DNA of 64,000 nucleotides from JACVRW01 sp963739095 (GCA_963739095.1 CAVTZF010000023.1:124001-188000); one strand, 5' to 3'. Positions 16,412 to 25,371 are shown, counted from the first letter of the stretch. The notes: generated by a model not told the origin, from the letters alone. Numbers and translations are program-made.

Positions 16412-17133
16412 CACCCGCTTTCAAGCGGATCCTGCTCAAGCTGTCGGGGGAGGCGCTCATGGGCGACCTCCCCTACGGCGCCGATGCCGACCGCATCGCC
16501 ACGATCGCGGACGAGATCAAGAAGGTCCACGATCGCGGTGTCGAGATCGCGGTCGTCGTGGGCGGCGGCAACATCTACCGCGGGCTCAAGGGCGCCGCGG
16601 CCGGGATGGACCGAGCGACCGGCGACTACATGGGCATGCTCGCCACCGTCCTGAACGCGCTCGCGCTGCAGGATGCGCTCGAGCGCATTGGAGCGATCAC
16701 GCGCGTGCAGTCGGCGATCACGATCTCCGAGGTGGCCGAGCCCTACATCCGCCGGCGCGCCATGCGGCACCTGGAGAAGGGCCGCATCGTGATCTTCGCG
16801 GCCGGGACCGGCAACCCGTTCTTCACGACCGACACGGCGGCCGCCCTGCGCGCCCTCGAGATCCACGCTGAGGCGCTGCTGATGGCGAAGAACGGCGTGG
16901 AGGGCGTCTACAGCGCCGATCCGCGCATCGACCCGCAGGCGCGCTTCCTCGAGGAGATCACGCACGTCGAGGCAATCGAGCAGCGGCTCGCGGTGATGGA
17001 CTCGACGGCGCTCTCGCTCTGCATGGACAACTCGCTCCCGATCCACGTCTTCAACATGGACGACGAGGGCAACATCGACCGGATAGTGTGCGGCGAGCGA
17101 GTGGGAACCGTGGTGAGGACGCCGGGAGAATGA
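16408..17133 (+). CDS. pyrH: Uridylate kinase (UMP kinase)
   Basis: Amino-acid-kinase-fold enzyme that phosphorylates UMP to UDP for pyrimidine nucleotide supply. The start is the GTG at 16408 overlapping the tsf stop; the 241-residue product begins TPAFKRILLKLSGEALMG. Motifs include VVGGGNIYRGLKG, GDYMGMLATVLNALALQDAL (UMP pocket), FAAGTGNPFFTTDTAAALRA and MAKNGVEGVYSADP. Upstream in-frame sequence to 15544 is a shadow of rpsB and tsf. It overlaps frr by four bases. Confidence 0.96.
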   Translation: MTPAFKRILLKLSGEALMGDLPYGADADRIATIADEIKKVHDRGVEIAVVVGGGNIYRGLKGAAAGMDRATGDYMGMLATVLNALALQDALERIGAITRVQSAITISEVAEPYIRRRAMRHLEKGRIVIFAAGTGNPFFTTDTAAALRALEIHAEALLMAKNGVEGVYSADPRIDPQARFLEEITHVEAIEQRLAVMDSTALSLCMDNSLPIHVFNMDDEGNIDRIVCGERVGTVVRTPGE

Positions 17134-17699
17134 ACGACGACGTGCTGAATGACTTCCTCGACGAGGCGAAGTCGCGCATGGAGAAGGCGGTCGAGGCCAC
17201 CCGTTCGGAGTTCGCGACGGTCCGGACGGGGCGCGCCTCCCCACATCTGCTCGATCGCATCGACGTCGACTACTACGGGGCGCGCACGCCGCTCAGGCAG
17301 CTCGCGCAGGTGTCCGCCACGGAGGCGCGCCTGCTCACGATCACGCCGTACGACAAGAACTCGATCAAGCTGATCGAGAAGGCGATCCTCGAGTCGGACG
17401 TGGGCCTGACGCCCTCGAACGACGGCCAGGTGATCCGCCTGCAGATCCCGGAGCTGACCGAGGAACGCCGCAGGGAGCTCGTAAAGGTGCTCCACAACAT
17501 CGCCGAGCAGGGCCGCGTGAGCGTCCGCAACGTGCGCCGTGACGTCATGCACGATCTCCGCGAGCTGAAGAGCGAGGGCGAGGTCGGCTCCGACGAGGAG
17601 CACCGTGCCGAGGACGCCCTGCAGAAGCTGACCGACGCCCACGTCAGCGAGATCGACTCGGCCCTCGAGGGCAAGGAACAGGAAATCCTCGAGGTGTGA
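17130..17699 (+). CDS. frr: Ribosome recycling factor
   Basis: Dissociates post-termination ribosomes together with EF-G. The start was chosen at ATG 17130, overlapping the pyrH stop and preceded by GGGAGA. The protein is 189 residues beginning MNDDVLNDFLDEAKSRMEKA. Family signatures are FATVRTGRASPHLLDRI, LLTITPYDK, IRLQIPELTEERRRELVK and AEQGRVSVRNVRRD. An in-frame ATG 14 codons upstream lies inside pyrH and adds no conserved sequence. It overlaps uppS by four bases. Confidence 0.97.
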   Translation: MNDDVLNDFLDEAKSRMEKAVEATRSEFATVRTGRASPHLLDRIDVDYYGARTPLRQLAQVSATEARLLTITPYDKNSIKLIEKAILESDVGLTPSNDGQVIRLQIPELTEERRRELVKVLHNIAEQGRVSVRNVRRDVMHDLRELKSEGEVGSDEEHRAEDALQKLTDAHVSEIDSALEGKEQEILEV

Positions 17700-18376
17700 G
17701 CACGAGCGACGCCGTCACGGCGCGCTACGTCGCGATCATCACCGACGGGAACGGGCGTTGGGCGCAGGCGCGCGGGCTGCCGGTGCTGGCCGGCCACGAG
17801 GCCGGCGCCGACGTGGTCAAGGCGCGCCTGCGAGACGCCGCGCGGCTCGGCATCGAGGAGCTGACCGTCTACTCGTTCTCGACCGAGAACTGGTCGCGGC
17901 CGCAGGCCGAGGTCGACGGGCTGATGGCGATGTTCGCGGAGCGCATCGACCGCGAGACGCCGGAGCTCGACGGGGAGGGCGTGCGCATGCGCTTCATCGG
18001 GCGCCGCGACCGTCTCGCACCCGAGCTTCTGCGGCGCATCGAGTGGGCGGAGGAGAAGACGGCCGCCAACACGCGCATCACCCTGTTCGTGGCCTTCGAC
18101 TACGGGGGCAGGGCGGAGATCGTCGACGCGGCGCGAAACTTCACGGGTGAGAGCGAGGAGGAGTTCCGCCGCCTGCTCTACGCGCCCGACATGCACGATC
18201 CGGACCTGCTGATCCGAACGAGCGGCGAGCAGCGCCTCTCGAACTACCTGCTCTGGCAGTGCGCCTACTCGGAGTTCGTGTTCCGGGATGAGCTCTGGCC
18301 GGACTTCACTCGCGAGGCCTTCGAAGCCTCGCTGGACGAGTACGCCGCGCGGCGGCGGCGCTTCGGGGGCCGCTAG
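17696..18376 (+). CDS. uppS: Isoprenyl diphosphate (undecaprenyl-type) cis-prenyltransferase
   Basis: Condenses isopentenyl diphosphate units onto an allylic primer to make the polyprenyl lipid carrier for cell-wall synthesis. The 226-residue protein starts at a GTG overlapping the frr stop. It has the catalytic Asp in VAIITDGNGRWAQARG, then LTVYSFSTENWSRP and the C-terminal signature DPDLLIRTSGEQRLSNYLLW. The chain length of the product (C50 or C55) cannot be read from the sequence. IspG and Dxr, which feed it, are encoded downstream. Confidence 0.95.
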   Translation: MSTSDAVTARYVAIITDGNGRWAQARGLPVLAGHEAGADVVKARLRDAARLGIEELTVYSFSTENWSRPQAEVDGLMAMFAERIDRETPELDGEGVRMRFIGRRDRLAPELLRRIEWAEEKTAANTRITLFVAFDYGGRAEIVDAARNFTGESEEEFRRLLYAPDMHDPDLLIRTSGEQRLSNYLLWQCAYSEFVFRDELWPDFTREAFEASLDEYAARRRRFGGR

Positions 18377-18379
18377 ATC

Positions 18380-19288
18380 GTGGAGGGACGTCGCCCAACC
18401 CGCGAGCGCGAGCGGCGTGAGCGGGCGGTCGCGGAGGAGGTAGTCGAGGAGAGGCGCGGCGATCGCTCGGACCTCGGCCCGCGCATCCTCGTCGCGATCC
18501 CCGCGATCATCTTCGCTGTCTTGATCGTCAGGCAGGGCGGGCTGGTGTTCGCGCTCAGCCTGTTCGTGCTCGGCGTGATCGCGCTGCACGAGCTGTACAC
18601 GCTGATGGGGCGGGTCCAGCCGGTGGTCCTGGCCGGCTTCATCACCCTCGCCGGGCTGCTTGCGGCGGCGCTCTACGGCGAGCCCCGCCACGTCGTGATG
18701 GTGCTGGTGGCCGCGTTCCCCGTGACGTTCTTCCTGTCGCTGCTGCGCCCGCGCCGCGAGAACGTGTCCTGGGCGATCGCCGCCACGCTGTTCGGGGTCC
18801 TCTGGATCGGGCTCGCGATGGTCCACGCGGTCTGGCTGCGCGAGCTTGTCGAGCCGGGCAGCGGCGGTAAGGAGATCGTGATCGGGGAAGGGCTCGTGAT
18901 CAGCACGCTGATCGGCACGTTCCTGGGCGACACGTTCGCCTACTTCGGCGGGCGCTTCTACGGGCGCACGCCGCTCGCGCCCCGGATCTCGCCGAACAAG
19001 ACCCTCGAGGGGCTCGTCATCGGGATCGTGGGCGGCACGGCCGCCTTCTGGTTCGCCGGCCTCTACGAGGACTGGCTGAGCGGCCGTGACGCGCTCCTGA
19101 TCGGCGCCCTGGTCGCGATCGCCGCACCGGTGGGGGATCTCTTCGAGTCGCTCATCAAGCGCGACCTCGAGGTCAAGGACACCGGCACCCTGTTCGGCCC
19201 CCACGGCGGGGTCCTCGACCGGCTCGACGCGGCGATGTTCTCGATCCCGGTGGCGTACTACGCGGCGATCGGGCTGGGGTATGGGTAG
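18380..19288 (+). CDS. cdsA: Phosphatidate cytidylyltransferase (CDP-diacylglycerol synthase)
   Basis: Makes CDP-diacylglycerol, precursor of phosphatidylglycerol and phosphatidylinositol-type lipids. The start is GTG 18380, three bases after uppS. It has 302 residues: a charged cytoplasmic N-terminus (about 35 residues rich in Arg and Glu), then about seven to eight hydrophobic segments. The family signature is complete near the C-terminus (SLIKRDLEVKDTGTLFGPHG followed by GVLDRLDA), as is ISPNKTLEGL. It is the last gene of the rpsB operon. PgsA, which uses its product, is encoded at 28428. Confidence 0.94.
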   Translation: MEGRRPTRERERRERAVAEEVVEERRGDRSDLGPRILVAIPAIIFAVLIVRQGGLVFALSLFVLGVIALHELYTLMGRVQPVVLAGFITLAGLLAAALYGEPRHVVMVLVAAFPVTFFLSLLRPRRENVSWAIAATLFGVLWIGLAMVHAVWLRELVEPGSGGKEIVIGEGLVISTLIGTFLGDTFAYFGGRFYGRTPLAPRISPNKTLEGLVIGIVGGTAAFWFAGLYEDWLSGRDALLIGALVAIAAPVGDLFESLIKRDLEVKDTGTLFGPHGGVLDRLDAAMFSIPVAYYAAIGLGYG

Positions 19289-19318
19289 GCAGTTTGCGCT
19301 CTCCGCCGGCGAACGACT

Positions 19319-19428
19319 GGCTGGGGAAGGGTGGGTGAGGGGCAGGGATTCGCGGCACCTTGCTGACTTGACCACCGTATGGGTGCATAAGTCAGCAAGG
19401 TAGCCAGGCGAGACCCCCTTCCCCAGCC
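19319..19428. repeat. Nested perfect inverted repeats between convergent genes
   Basis: Two nested pairs of 13-bp perfect inverted repeats. The outer arms are 19319-19331 (GGCTGGGGAAGGG) and 19416-19428; the inner arms are 19357-19369 (ACCTTGCTGACTT) and 19389-19401. The inner loop contains a further CACC/GGTG pairing. The element lies between the end of cdsA and the end of the minus-strand LLM gene, so a two-way terminator is the simplest role. A small mobile or palindromic repeat unit is an alternative. No second copy was seen in the window. Confidence 0.75.
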
Positions 19429-19468
19429 CAAGCGCGAGATCGGCCCTTCGCCGACTGGCCGAGGCCAC

Positions 19469-21226
19469 CTAGAACTGCGGCGGCGCGCCGAACATCTCCG
19501 GCACGCGCGTTGCCAGCGCGAGATCGCCTTCGACGTCGAAGCGGCCGCTGAAGAGCAGCTCCTGTGGACCCATCTGTTCGGTGGCGAGTCGCATGAAGTC
19601 GGGGAGGCTCAGCCTGAACAGGATCGCGGGCTTCCCGTTGGCGCCGGCGAGCGCGACGGCGGCGCCATCCTGCACCCGGACAGTCCAGCGCGACGGCTCG
19701 CGGCCGTTGTCCCCGCGGGTCAGCTCGTAGACGATGTCGCCCTCGAAGCCGCCCGCGAACTTCGGCTCGAACTGGCGGGCCATCCCGCCGAAGATGATCC
19801 GCTGTGCGACATCGCTGCCGAAGCGCCGCTCGAGCTGCTCGTCGGAAGCGCCGCGCACCAGCCGCGTCATCAGGCCCTGGCCGGCCCGCTCGACGGAGCG
19901 GCGGGCCTCGGCGGCGAGCTCTGAGGCGCGACCGCGGACGCCGCCGTGGTCTCGCGCTGCGCGCGCCGATCGCTCGAGCTCCGCGGCCTCGTCGATCACG
20001 TAGCCGGCCGGTGCCTCACGCGCGGGTGGACGGCGCGCCAATGCGGCCTCGATCGCCCCCGCGAGACGCTCCTGCTTCGCGCGCTCGCGCTCCTCACGGC
20101 CCTCGGTGAAGTGCGGCAGCACCTTGTCGCCGAACAGCTGGAGGCTGTCGATGATGTGCTCGTGCTTGTTCGGGCCCGCCTGCATGACGAAGATCACCTG
20201 GTCGACGCCCACCGCCTCGTAGCGCCGGCAGAGGTCCAACACCTGGTCGGCGGAGCCGATCGCGCCGCGCAGTGAGCCGAGCCCGGCCTGCATGATCTTC
20301 ACCGCCAGCGGCGCCGCATCGGGCGTGATCAGATCGCGCGCAAAGCCGCGCTGGTCGCGATTCGCGAGGAACTCGTCCCACACGCTCGTGCGGCCCGGCT
20401 GGTGGTCGCCGAGGCCGTAGTAGTGGGCCAGTGAGTATCCGAAGAAGTGGGCGCCGTCGATGCCGCGCTCGATCGCGGTGGCCTCGTCCTCGTGGATCAT
20501 CATCGGGAGGACGACCGCCACGTTCGGGTTGACCGCGAAGCCGACCGGCATGCACTCGTTCGACTCGATGATCGCGTAGTACTCGTCGACCCACTTCCCG
20601 GCGTCCTCGGGCTCGACGAACGAGAACGAGAGCGCGCCGATCCCGTTGCGGGCGGCGAGGTGGATCGTTTCGCGCCGGCTGCACGCCACCCACAAGGGCG
20701 GGTGGGGTCGCTGCAGCGGCTTCGGCACGACGTTGCGCGGCGGCATGCTGAAGAACTCGCTGTTCCAGCCCGCGAACGGCTCCTCGACGAACATGCGGGT
20801 GATCGCGTCCATCGCGTCCTCCCACATCGCCCGCTTCTGGACACGATCGACGAGGAATCCGCCGAGCTCCGCGCCCGAGCTGGCCTCGCCGGTGCCGAAG
20901 TCGACGCGCCCGTCGGCGACCAGGTCGAGCGTGGCGACGCGCTCGGCCACCCGGGCCGGATGGTTCACACGCGGCGGGATCTGGACGATTCCGTGCCCGA
21001 GCCGGATGCGCTCGGTGCGCATCGCGGCGGCGGCCAGGAAGACCTCGGGCGCCGAGCCGTGGCTGTACTCCTCGAGGAAGTGGTGCTCGACCTGCCAGAC
21101 GTGGTCGATGCCGATCTTGTCCGCGAGCGCCACCTGCTCGAGCGCGTCCTTGAGCAGCTGGTGATCGGTCCGCTCGCCGGTCCACGGGCGCGGATTCTGG
21201 TGCTCGTAGAAGATCCCGAAGCGCAC
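19469..21226 (-). CDS. LLM-class flavin-dependent oxidoreductase fused to an SCP2 sterol-carrier domain
   Basis: A 585-residue two-domain protein. Residues 1 to about 365 form a luciferase-like (LLM) monooxygenase domain (MRFGIFYEHQNPRPW, DHVWQVEHHFLEEYSHGSAP, TERIRLGHGIVQIPPRVNHP, GRVDFGTGEASSGAELGG), of the kind that uses FMN or F420. An Ala/Arg/Glu-rich helical linker spans about 370-465. The C-terminal 100 residues resemble an SCP2 lipid-binding domain (GDIVYELTRG, WTVRVQDGAAVAL, LFRLSLPDFMRLATEQMGPQ, LFSGRFDVEGDLALATRVPE). The fusion suggests a hydrophobic substrate held by the SCP2 part; the reaction is unknown. The GTG start has a TAGGCT six bases upstream. It diverges from dxr. Confidence 0.88.
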   Translation of the reverse strand: MRFGIFYEHQNPRPWTGERTDHQLLKDALEQVALADKIGIDHVWQVEHHFLEEYSHGSAPEVFLAAAAMRTERIRLGHGIVQIPPRVNHPARVAERVATLDLVADGRVDFGTGEASSGAELGGFLVDRVQKRAMWEDAMDAITRMFVEEPFAGWNSEFFSMPPRNVVPKPLQRPHPPLWVACSRRETIHLAARNGIGALSFSFVEPEDAGKWVDEYYAIIESNECMPVGFAVNPNVAVVLPMMIHEDEATAIERGIDGAHFFGYSLAHYYGLGDHQPGRTSVWDEFLANRDQRGFARDLITPDAAPLAVKIMQAGLGSLRGAIGSADQVLDLCRRYEAVGVDQVIFVMQAGPNKHEHIIDSLQLFGDKVLPHFTEGREERERAKQERLAGAIEAALARRPPAREAPAGYVIDEAAELERSARAARDHGGVRGRASELAAEARRSVERAGQGLMTRLVRGASDEQLERRFGSDVAQRIIFGGMARQFEPKFAGGFEGDIVYELTRGDNGREPSRWTVRVQDGAAVALAGANGKPAILFRLSLPDFMRLATEQMGPQELLFSGRFDVEGDLALATRVPEMFGAPPQF

Positions 21227-21232
21227 GCGATC

Positions 21233-21255
21233 AGCCTAACCGCTCTCCCTAGACT
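21233..21255. promoter_or_regulatory. Divergent -10 elements for LLM-SCP2 gene and dxr
   Basis: Only 36 bases separate the two start codons. On the minus strand TAGGCT (complement of 21233-21238) ends six bases before the LLM GTG. On the plus strand TAGACT (21250-21255) ends seven bases before the dxr GTG. Neither start has a Shine-Dalgarno, so both messages are predicted to begin at or next to the start codon. Confidence 0.6.
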
Positions 21256-21262
21256 CAATTCG

Positions 21263-22438
21263 GTGCGCAGGATCCTCATAGTCGGCTCGACTGGCTCGAT
21301 CGGCACGCAGGCTCTCGACGTGATCGAGCGCGGCGACGACCTCGAGCTGGTCGGCCTCGCCGCGTCCTCCAGCTGGGAGCTGCTGCTCGAGCAGGCACGC
21401 CGCCACGGCGTGGACCGAGTCGCCCTGGCGGACCCGGACGCGGCCGCCCGGGCGGGCGAGCACTCGACCCGCGAGATCCTGGCCGGCCCCGAGGGCCTCG
21501 TCGAGCTGATCACGGACACCGATTGCGACCTGGTCCTGAACGCGCTCGTGGGCTCCGCGGGGCTCGGCCCGACCGTCGCGACGCTGGGGGAGGGCATCGA
21601 CCTCGCGCTCGCGAACAAGGAGAGCCTCGTCGTCGGCGGCGAGCTCGTGACCGCGCTGGCGGAGGCCACCGGAGCCCAGCTGCTCCCGGTCGACTCCGAG
21701 CACTCGGCGCTGCAGCAGCTGATCTCGAGCGAACGGCCGGGGACGATCGACAGGCTCGTGCTGACGGCGAGCGGCGGGCCCTTCCGCGGGCGCACCGACC
21801 TCGACGGCGTCACGCGCGACGAGGCGCTGGCCCATCCGACCTGGGACATGGGCGGGAAGATCACGATCGACTCGGCAACGCTCATGAACAAGGGCCTCGA
21901 GCTGATCGAGGCACATCACCTCTTCGGCGTGCCCTACGAGCAGATCGACGTCGTGGTGCATCCTCAGTCGATCATCCACGCGCTCGTCCACCTCAACGAC
22001 GGCGCGACGCTGGCGCACCTCGGCTATCCCGACATGCGCGTGCCGATCTCGTACGCCCTCAACTACCCCGAGCGCGCCGACGTCCCGGTGAAGACGCTCG
22101 ATCTGGTCGAGCTCGGCGAGCTGACCTTCGAGGCGCCCGACCCGAACACGTTTGCCTGCCTGCGGCTGGCGCGCGAGGCCGCGCTCGCCGGTGGGACCGC
22201 GCCCTGCGTCCTCAACGCCGCCAACGAGGTGGCCGTGCACGCCTTCCTGCGCGGCGAGCTGTCGTTCACCGGGATCGCGCGCGTGATCGAGTCGACGCTG
22301 GCGGAGCTGCCGGCGCGCCCGGTGCGCCACTTCAGCGACCTCTACGAGGCGGACGGCGCGGCACGCGAGGTCGCGAAGGGGGTCGCTGCCGTGCCGAGGC
22401 AGGCGGCTCGGCCGGCTGCGGAGGTTCCCGACTCGTGA
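21263..22438 (+). CDS. dxr: 1-deoxy-D-xylulose 5-phosphate reductoisomerase
   Basis: Converts DXP to 2-C-methyl-D-erythritol 4-phosphate, the committed step of the MEP isoprenoid pathway; NADPH dependent. The start is GTG 21263, giving 391 residues beginning RRILIVGSTGSIGTQALDV. Other motifs are LALANKESLVVGGELV, PVDSEHSALQQ, LTASGGPFRG, THPTWDMGG-like AHPTWDMGGKITIDSATLMN, HPQSIIHALV and DMRVPISYAL. Upstream in-frame sequence back to 20447 is antisense shadow of the LLM gene. The C-terminal tail is Ala/Pro rich. It overlaps rseP by four bases. Confidence 0.96.
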   Translation: MRRILIVGSTGSIGTQALDVIERGDDLELVGLAASSSWELLLEQARRHGVDRVALADPDAAARAGEHSTREILAGPEGLVELITDTDCDLVLNALVGSAGLGPTVATLGEGIDLALANKESLVVGGELVTALAEATGAQLLPVDSEHSALQQLISSERPGTIDRLVLTASGGPFRGRTDLDGVTRDEALAHPTWDMGGKITIDSATLMNKGLELIEAHHLFGVPYEQIDVVVHPQSIIHALVHLNDGATLAHLGYPDMRVPISYALNYPERADVPVKTLDLVELGELTFEAPDPNTFACLRLAREAALAGGTAPCVLNAANEVAVHAFLRGELSFTGIARVIESTLAELPARPVRHFSDLYEADGAAREVAKGVAAVPRQAARPAAEVPDS

Positions 22439-23517
22439 GCTGGTTCCTCGCGTTCGTCGGCTTCGCGATCCTCGTGATCCTGCACGAGCTCGGCCACTTC
22501 ACGGCGGCCAAGGCGGTCGGCATGCGGGTCGAGAAGTTCTCGCTCTTCTTCCCGCCGACGCTCGCCAAGAAGCAGATCGGCGAGACCGAGTACGCCATCG
22601 GGGCGATCCCGGCGGGGGGCTACGTGCGCATCACGGGGATGAACCCGTCGGAGGAGCTGTCCGACGAGCTGCGCACGCGCGCCTACTACTCGCAGCCGGT
22701 CTGGAAGCGGATCGTCGTGATCGCGGCCGGCCCGGCGGTGAACCTCGTGCTCGCCTTCATCCTGCTGTTCATCTTCTTCTTCCTGATCGGGCCGGAGACG
22801 GCGACCACGAAGGTCGGGACGATGGAGAAGGGCTTCCCGGCCGCCAGCGTGCTCAAGTCCGGGGACAGGCTCGTCGCGATCGACGGCAAGCGCGGCGACG
22901 CCCGCGTGTTCCAGGAGGAGATCGCGTCGCACAAGTGCCCCGGCAAGCAGACGAAGGGCTGCGAGGCGTCCACGCCCGTGAGCGTCACGGTCATCCGCGA
23001 TGGCCACCGGCGCACGTTCGAGCTGACGCCCGTCTTCGACCCCGATGTCGACCCACCGCGCACGCGGCTCGGCTTCGCCTACCAGCCGGGCCCACGCGAG
23101 ACGCTGCCGTTCGGGGAGTCCGTCGACGTTGCCGCGGACCGCTTCTGGTTCGTGACCAAGGCCACGCTCGAGCTGCCGGCACGGTTGCTCGACTCCGAGC
23201 AGCGCAAGGAGATCTCAGGGGTGGTCGGGTCGTACGAGACGACCCGCCAGTCGATCCTCTACGACGTCGCGCAGGTGGTCCTGATCCTGGCGGTGATCTC
23301 GCTGTCGCTCGCGATCGTCAACCTGTTCCCGTTCCTGCCGCTCGACGGCGGTCACATCTTCTGGGCGATCGTCGAGAAGGTGCGCGGCAAGCCGGTCCCC
23401 TTCAGCGTCATGGAGAGAGCGGGCGTGATCGGCTTCATGCTCGTGATCCTGATCTTCCTCGTCGGCCTGACGAACGACATAGACAGGCTGTCCGGCGAGG
23501 GCTTCCAAGTCCGTTAG
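22435..23517 (+). CDS. rseP: Site-2 protease, M50 family (RseP/RasP type)
   Basis: Intramembrane zinc metalloprotease that cleaves anti-sigma factors or signal-peptide remnants. The GTG at 22435 overlaps the dxr stop and gives 360 residues. The active-site HELGH lies at residues 17-21 in the first membrane segment; the second zinc site is NLFPFLPLDGGH near residue 300. A PDZ domain sits between membrane segments (FPAASVLKSGDRLVAIDGKR), with an inserted segment containing two Cys (SHKCPGKQTKGCEAS). About four membrane helices are predicted. The dxr-rseP-ispG order is widespread. The window also encodes a membrane sigma/anti-sigma fusion (38207-39187) that could be a substrate class for it, but this is only inference. 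Confidence 0.94.
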   Translation: MSWFLAFVGFAILVILHELGHFTAAKAVGMRVEKFSLFFPPTLAKKQIGETEYAIGAIPAGGYVRITGMNPSEELSDELRTRAYYSQPVWKRIVVIAAGPAVNLVLAFILLFIFFFLIGPETATTKVGTMEKGFPAASVLKSGDRLVAIDGKRGDARVFQEEIASHKCPGKQTKGCEASTPVSVTVIRDGHRRTFELTPVFDPDVDPPRTRLGFAYQPGPRETLPFGESVDVAADRFWFVTKATLELPARLLDSEQRKEISGVVGSYETTRQSILYDVAQVVLILAVISLSLAIVNLFPFLPLDGGHIFWAIVEKVRGKPVPFSVMERAGVIGFMLVILIFLVGLTNDIDRLSGEGFQVR

Positions 23518-23526
23518 ATTCCGCCC

Positions 23527-25299
23527 ATGGAAGCTACGAGCGCCGGCGCCAGCCGCACCGAGAGGCCGGCGGGCCTCGACGCGTCGACCTTGGCCGAGGC
23601 CTTCCAGGCGACGGCCCAGGCCCACCCCGAGCGCGTCGCGCTCAGGACGAAGGACGACGAGTTCTCGATGACCTGGGCCGAGTACGCCGACAAGGTGCGC
23701 TCGATCACCGCCGGGCTCGCCGCGCTCGGCCTCGAGCCCGGCGGCACGCTCGCGATCATGCTCACGAACCGGCCAGAGTTCCACTTCTTCGACACGGCCG
23801 CGCTCCATCTGGGCGCCACGCCCTTCTCCGTCTACAACACCTACACGGGCGAGCAGATCGCCTACCAGGTCGGTGACGCGGGCGCGCGGATCGCCGTGAC
23901 GGAGAAGGCGTTCCTCGACCGCGTCCAGGGCATCGACGGGGTCGAGCACATCGTCGTCGTCGACGGCGACAAGCTCGACGAGGCGCTGACGATCGCGGAC
24001 GTCGAGGCCGAAGGCGACCCGGAGTTCGACTTCGAGGCGGCGTGGCGGGCGGGCCGGCCCGAGGACGTGCTGACGCTCATCTACACGTCGGGCACGACGG
24101 GGCCGCCGAAGGGCGTCCAGCTCACGCACGCCAATGAGATCTCCGCGGTCCAAGGCTTCGACGAGGTGGTGCCCTTCCCCGACGACGGGCGCGTGATCTC
24201 GTGGCTGCCGATGGCGCACATCGCCGAGCGCACGGCGAGCCATTACCTCCCGATCATCCTCGGCTTCACGACCACCTGCTGCCCCGACCCGCGTCAGGTG
24301 GTGGCCTACCTCCCCGACGTGCATCCGACCTGGTTCTTCGCGGTGCCGCGGATCTGGGAGAAGCTCAAGGCCGCCATGGAGGCCGCCTTCGCGGCCGAGC
24401 AGGACGACGCCAAGCGCCAGGCGACCGAGTGGGCGCTCGGCGTCGGGCTCAAGAAGGTCAGGACGGTGCAGGCGGGCGAGGAGGTGCCCGCGGAGCTCGA
24501 GGAGGAGTACGCGAAGGCCGACGAGCTCGTGCTGTCGAAGATCCGCGCTCGGCTCGGGTTCGACGAGGTCGAGGTCGTCAATGTCGGCGCCGCACCCACG
24601 CCGCGTGAGGTGATCGAGTTCTTCCACGCGATCGGCGTGCCGCTCGCCGAGCTGTGGGGGATGTCGGAGACCGCGGGCTATGGCGCGTGCAACCCGCCCG
24701 ACAAGATCAAGATAGGCAGCGTGGGGCCCGTCGCTCCCGGAGCCGAGATCAAGCTCGCCGAGGACGGGGAGGTGCTGATCCGCGGGCCCTTCGTGATGCC
24801 CGGCTACCGCAACCAGCCCGAGAAGACGCGCGAGGCACTCGACGAGGACGGCTGGCTCCACACCGGCGACGTCGGCGAGTTCGACGAGGACGGCTACCTC
24901 AAGATCGTCGACCGCAAGAAGGAGCTGATCATCAACGCGGCCGGCAAGAACATGTCGCCCGCGAACATCGAGGCCAAGGTCAAGGCCTCGAGCCCGCTGA
25001 TCGGCCAGGCGATCGCGATCGGCGACGGCCGCCCCTACAACGTCGCGCTGATCACGCTCGACCCCGACGTCGCGCCCTACTTCATCGAGCAGAACGGCCG
25101 CGAGGCCGTTCAGGCCGAGGTACAGCGCGGGATCGACGCGGCGAACGAGCAGCTCGCGCGCGTCGAGGGCATCAAGAAGTTCGAGGTGCTCGACGAGGAA
25201 TGGCTGCCCGGGGGCGACGAGCTGACGCCCACGATGAAGCTGAAGCGCAAGCCGATCCTCGAGAAGTACGCATCGCAGATCGAGGAGCTGTACGCCTGA
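23527..25299 (+). CDS. AMP-forming long-chain acyl-CoA synthetase
   Basis: ATP-dependent activation of a fatty acid to acyl-CoA through an acyl-adenylate. The 590-residue protein has the P-loop-like LIYTSGTTGPPKGVQLTH, a WGMSETAGYGACN motif, the hinge region GWLHTGDVGEFDEDGYLKIV with DRKKELIINAAGKNMSP, and a C-terminal Lys in TPTMKLKRKPILEKYA. It fits the FadD15-like long-chain group rather than acetyl-CoA synthetases. A TAGATT (23515-23520) overlapping the rseP stop lies six bases before the ATG with no ribosome site. An acyl-CoA synthetase inserted between rseP and ispG is unusual for this conserved cluster. Confidence 0.92.
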   Translation: MEATSAGASRTERPAGLDASTLAEAFQATAQAHPERVALRTKDDEFSMTWAEYADKVRSITAGLAALGLEPGGTLAIMLTNRPEFHFFDTAALHLGATPFSVYNTYTGEQIAYQVGDAGARIAVTEKAFLDRVQGIDGVEHIVVVDGDKLDEALTIADVEAEGDPEFDFEAAWRAGRPEDVLTLIYTSGTTGPPKGVQLTHANEISAVQGFDEVVPFPDDGRVISWLPMAHIAERTASHYLPIILGFTTTCCPDPRQVVAYLPDVHPTWFFAVPRIWEKLKAAMEAAFAAEQDDAKRQATEWALGVGLKKVRTVQAGEEVPAELEEEYAKADELVLSKIRARLGFDEVEVVNVGAAPTPREVIEFFHAIGVPLAELWGMSETAGYGACNPPDKIKIGSVGPVAPGAEIKLAEDGEVLIRGPFVMPGYRNQPEKTREALDEDGWLHTGDVGEFDEDGYLKIVDRKKELIINAAGKNMSPANIEAKVKASSPLIGQAIAIGDGRPYNVALITLDPDVAPYFIEQNGREAVQAEVQRGIDAANEQLARVEGIKKFEVLDEEWLPGGDELTPTMKLKRKPILEKYASQIEELYA

Positions 25300-25305
25300 C
25301 CCCAT

Positions 25306-25350
25306 CCGGGGGCTCACGCCCCCGGCCCCCCGGAGCCATCTGGCCGGTGG
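25306..25350 (-). repeat. Dispersed GC hairpin repeat, copy A
   Basis: Read on the minus strand this matches copy B (26676-26724) over its whole length with a few substitutions and three single-base gaps: CACCGGCCAGATG, then a G-run, then a hairpin. The hairpin here is an 8-bp stem (25306-25313 with 25318-25325) around a four-base loop. Lying between fadD-like and ispG, it may also stop transcription. Confidence 0.75.
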
Positions 25351-25371
25351 ACCCCACTATCCTGGGAGCAA

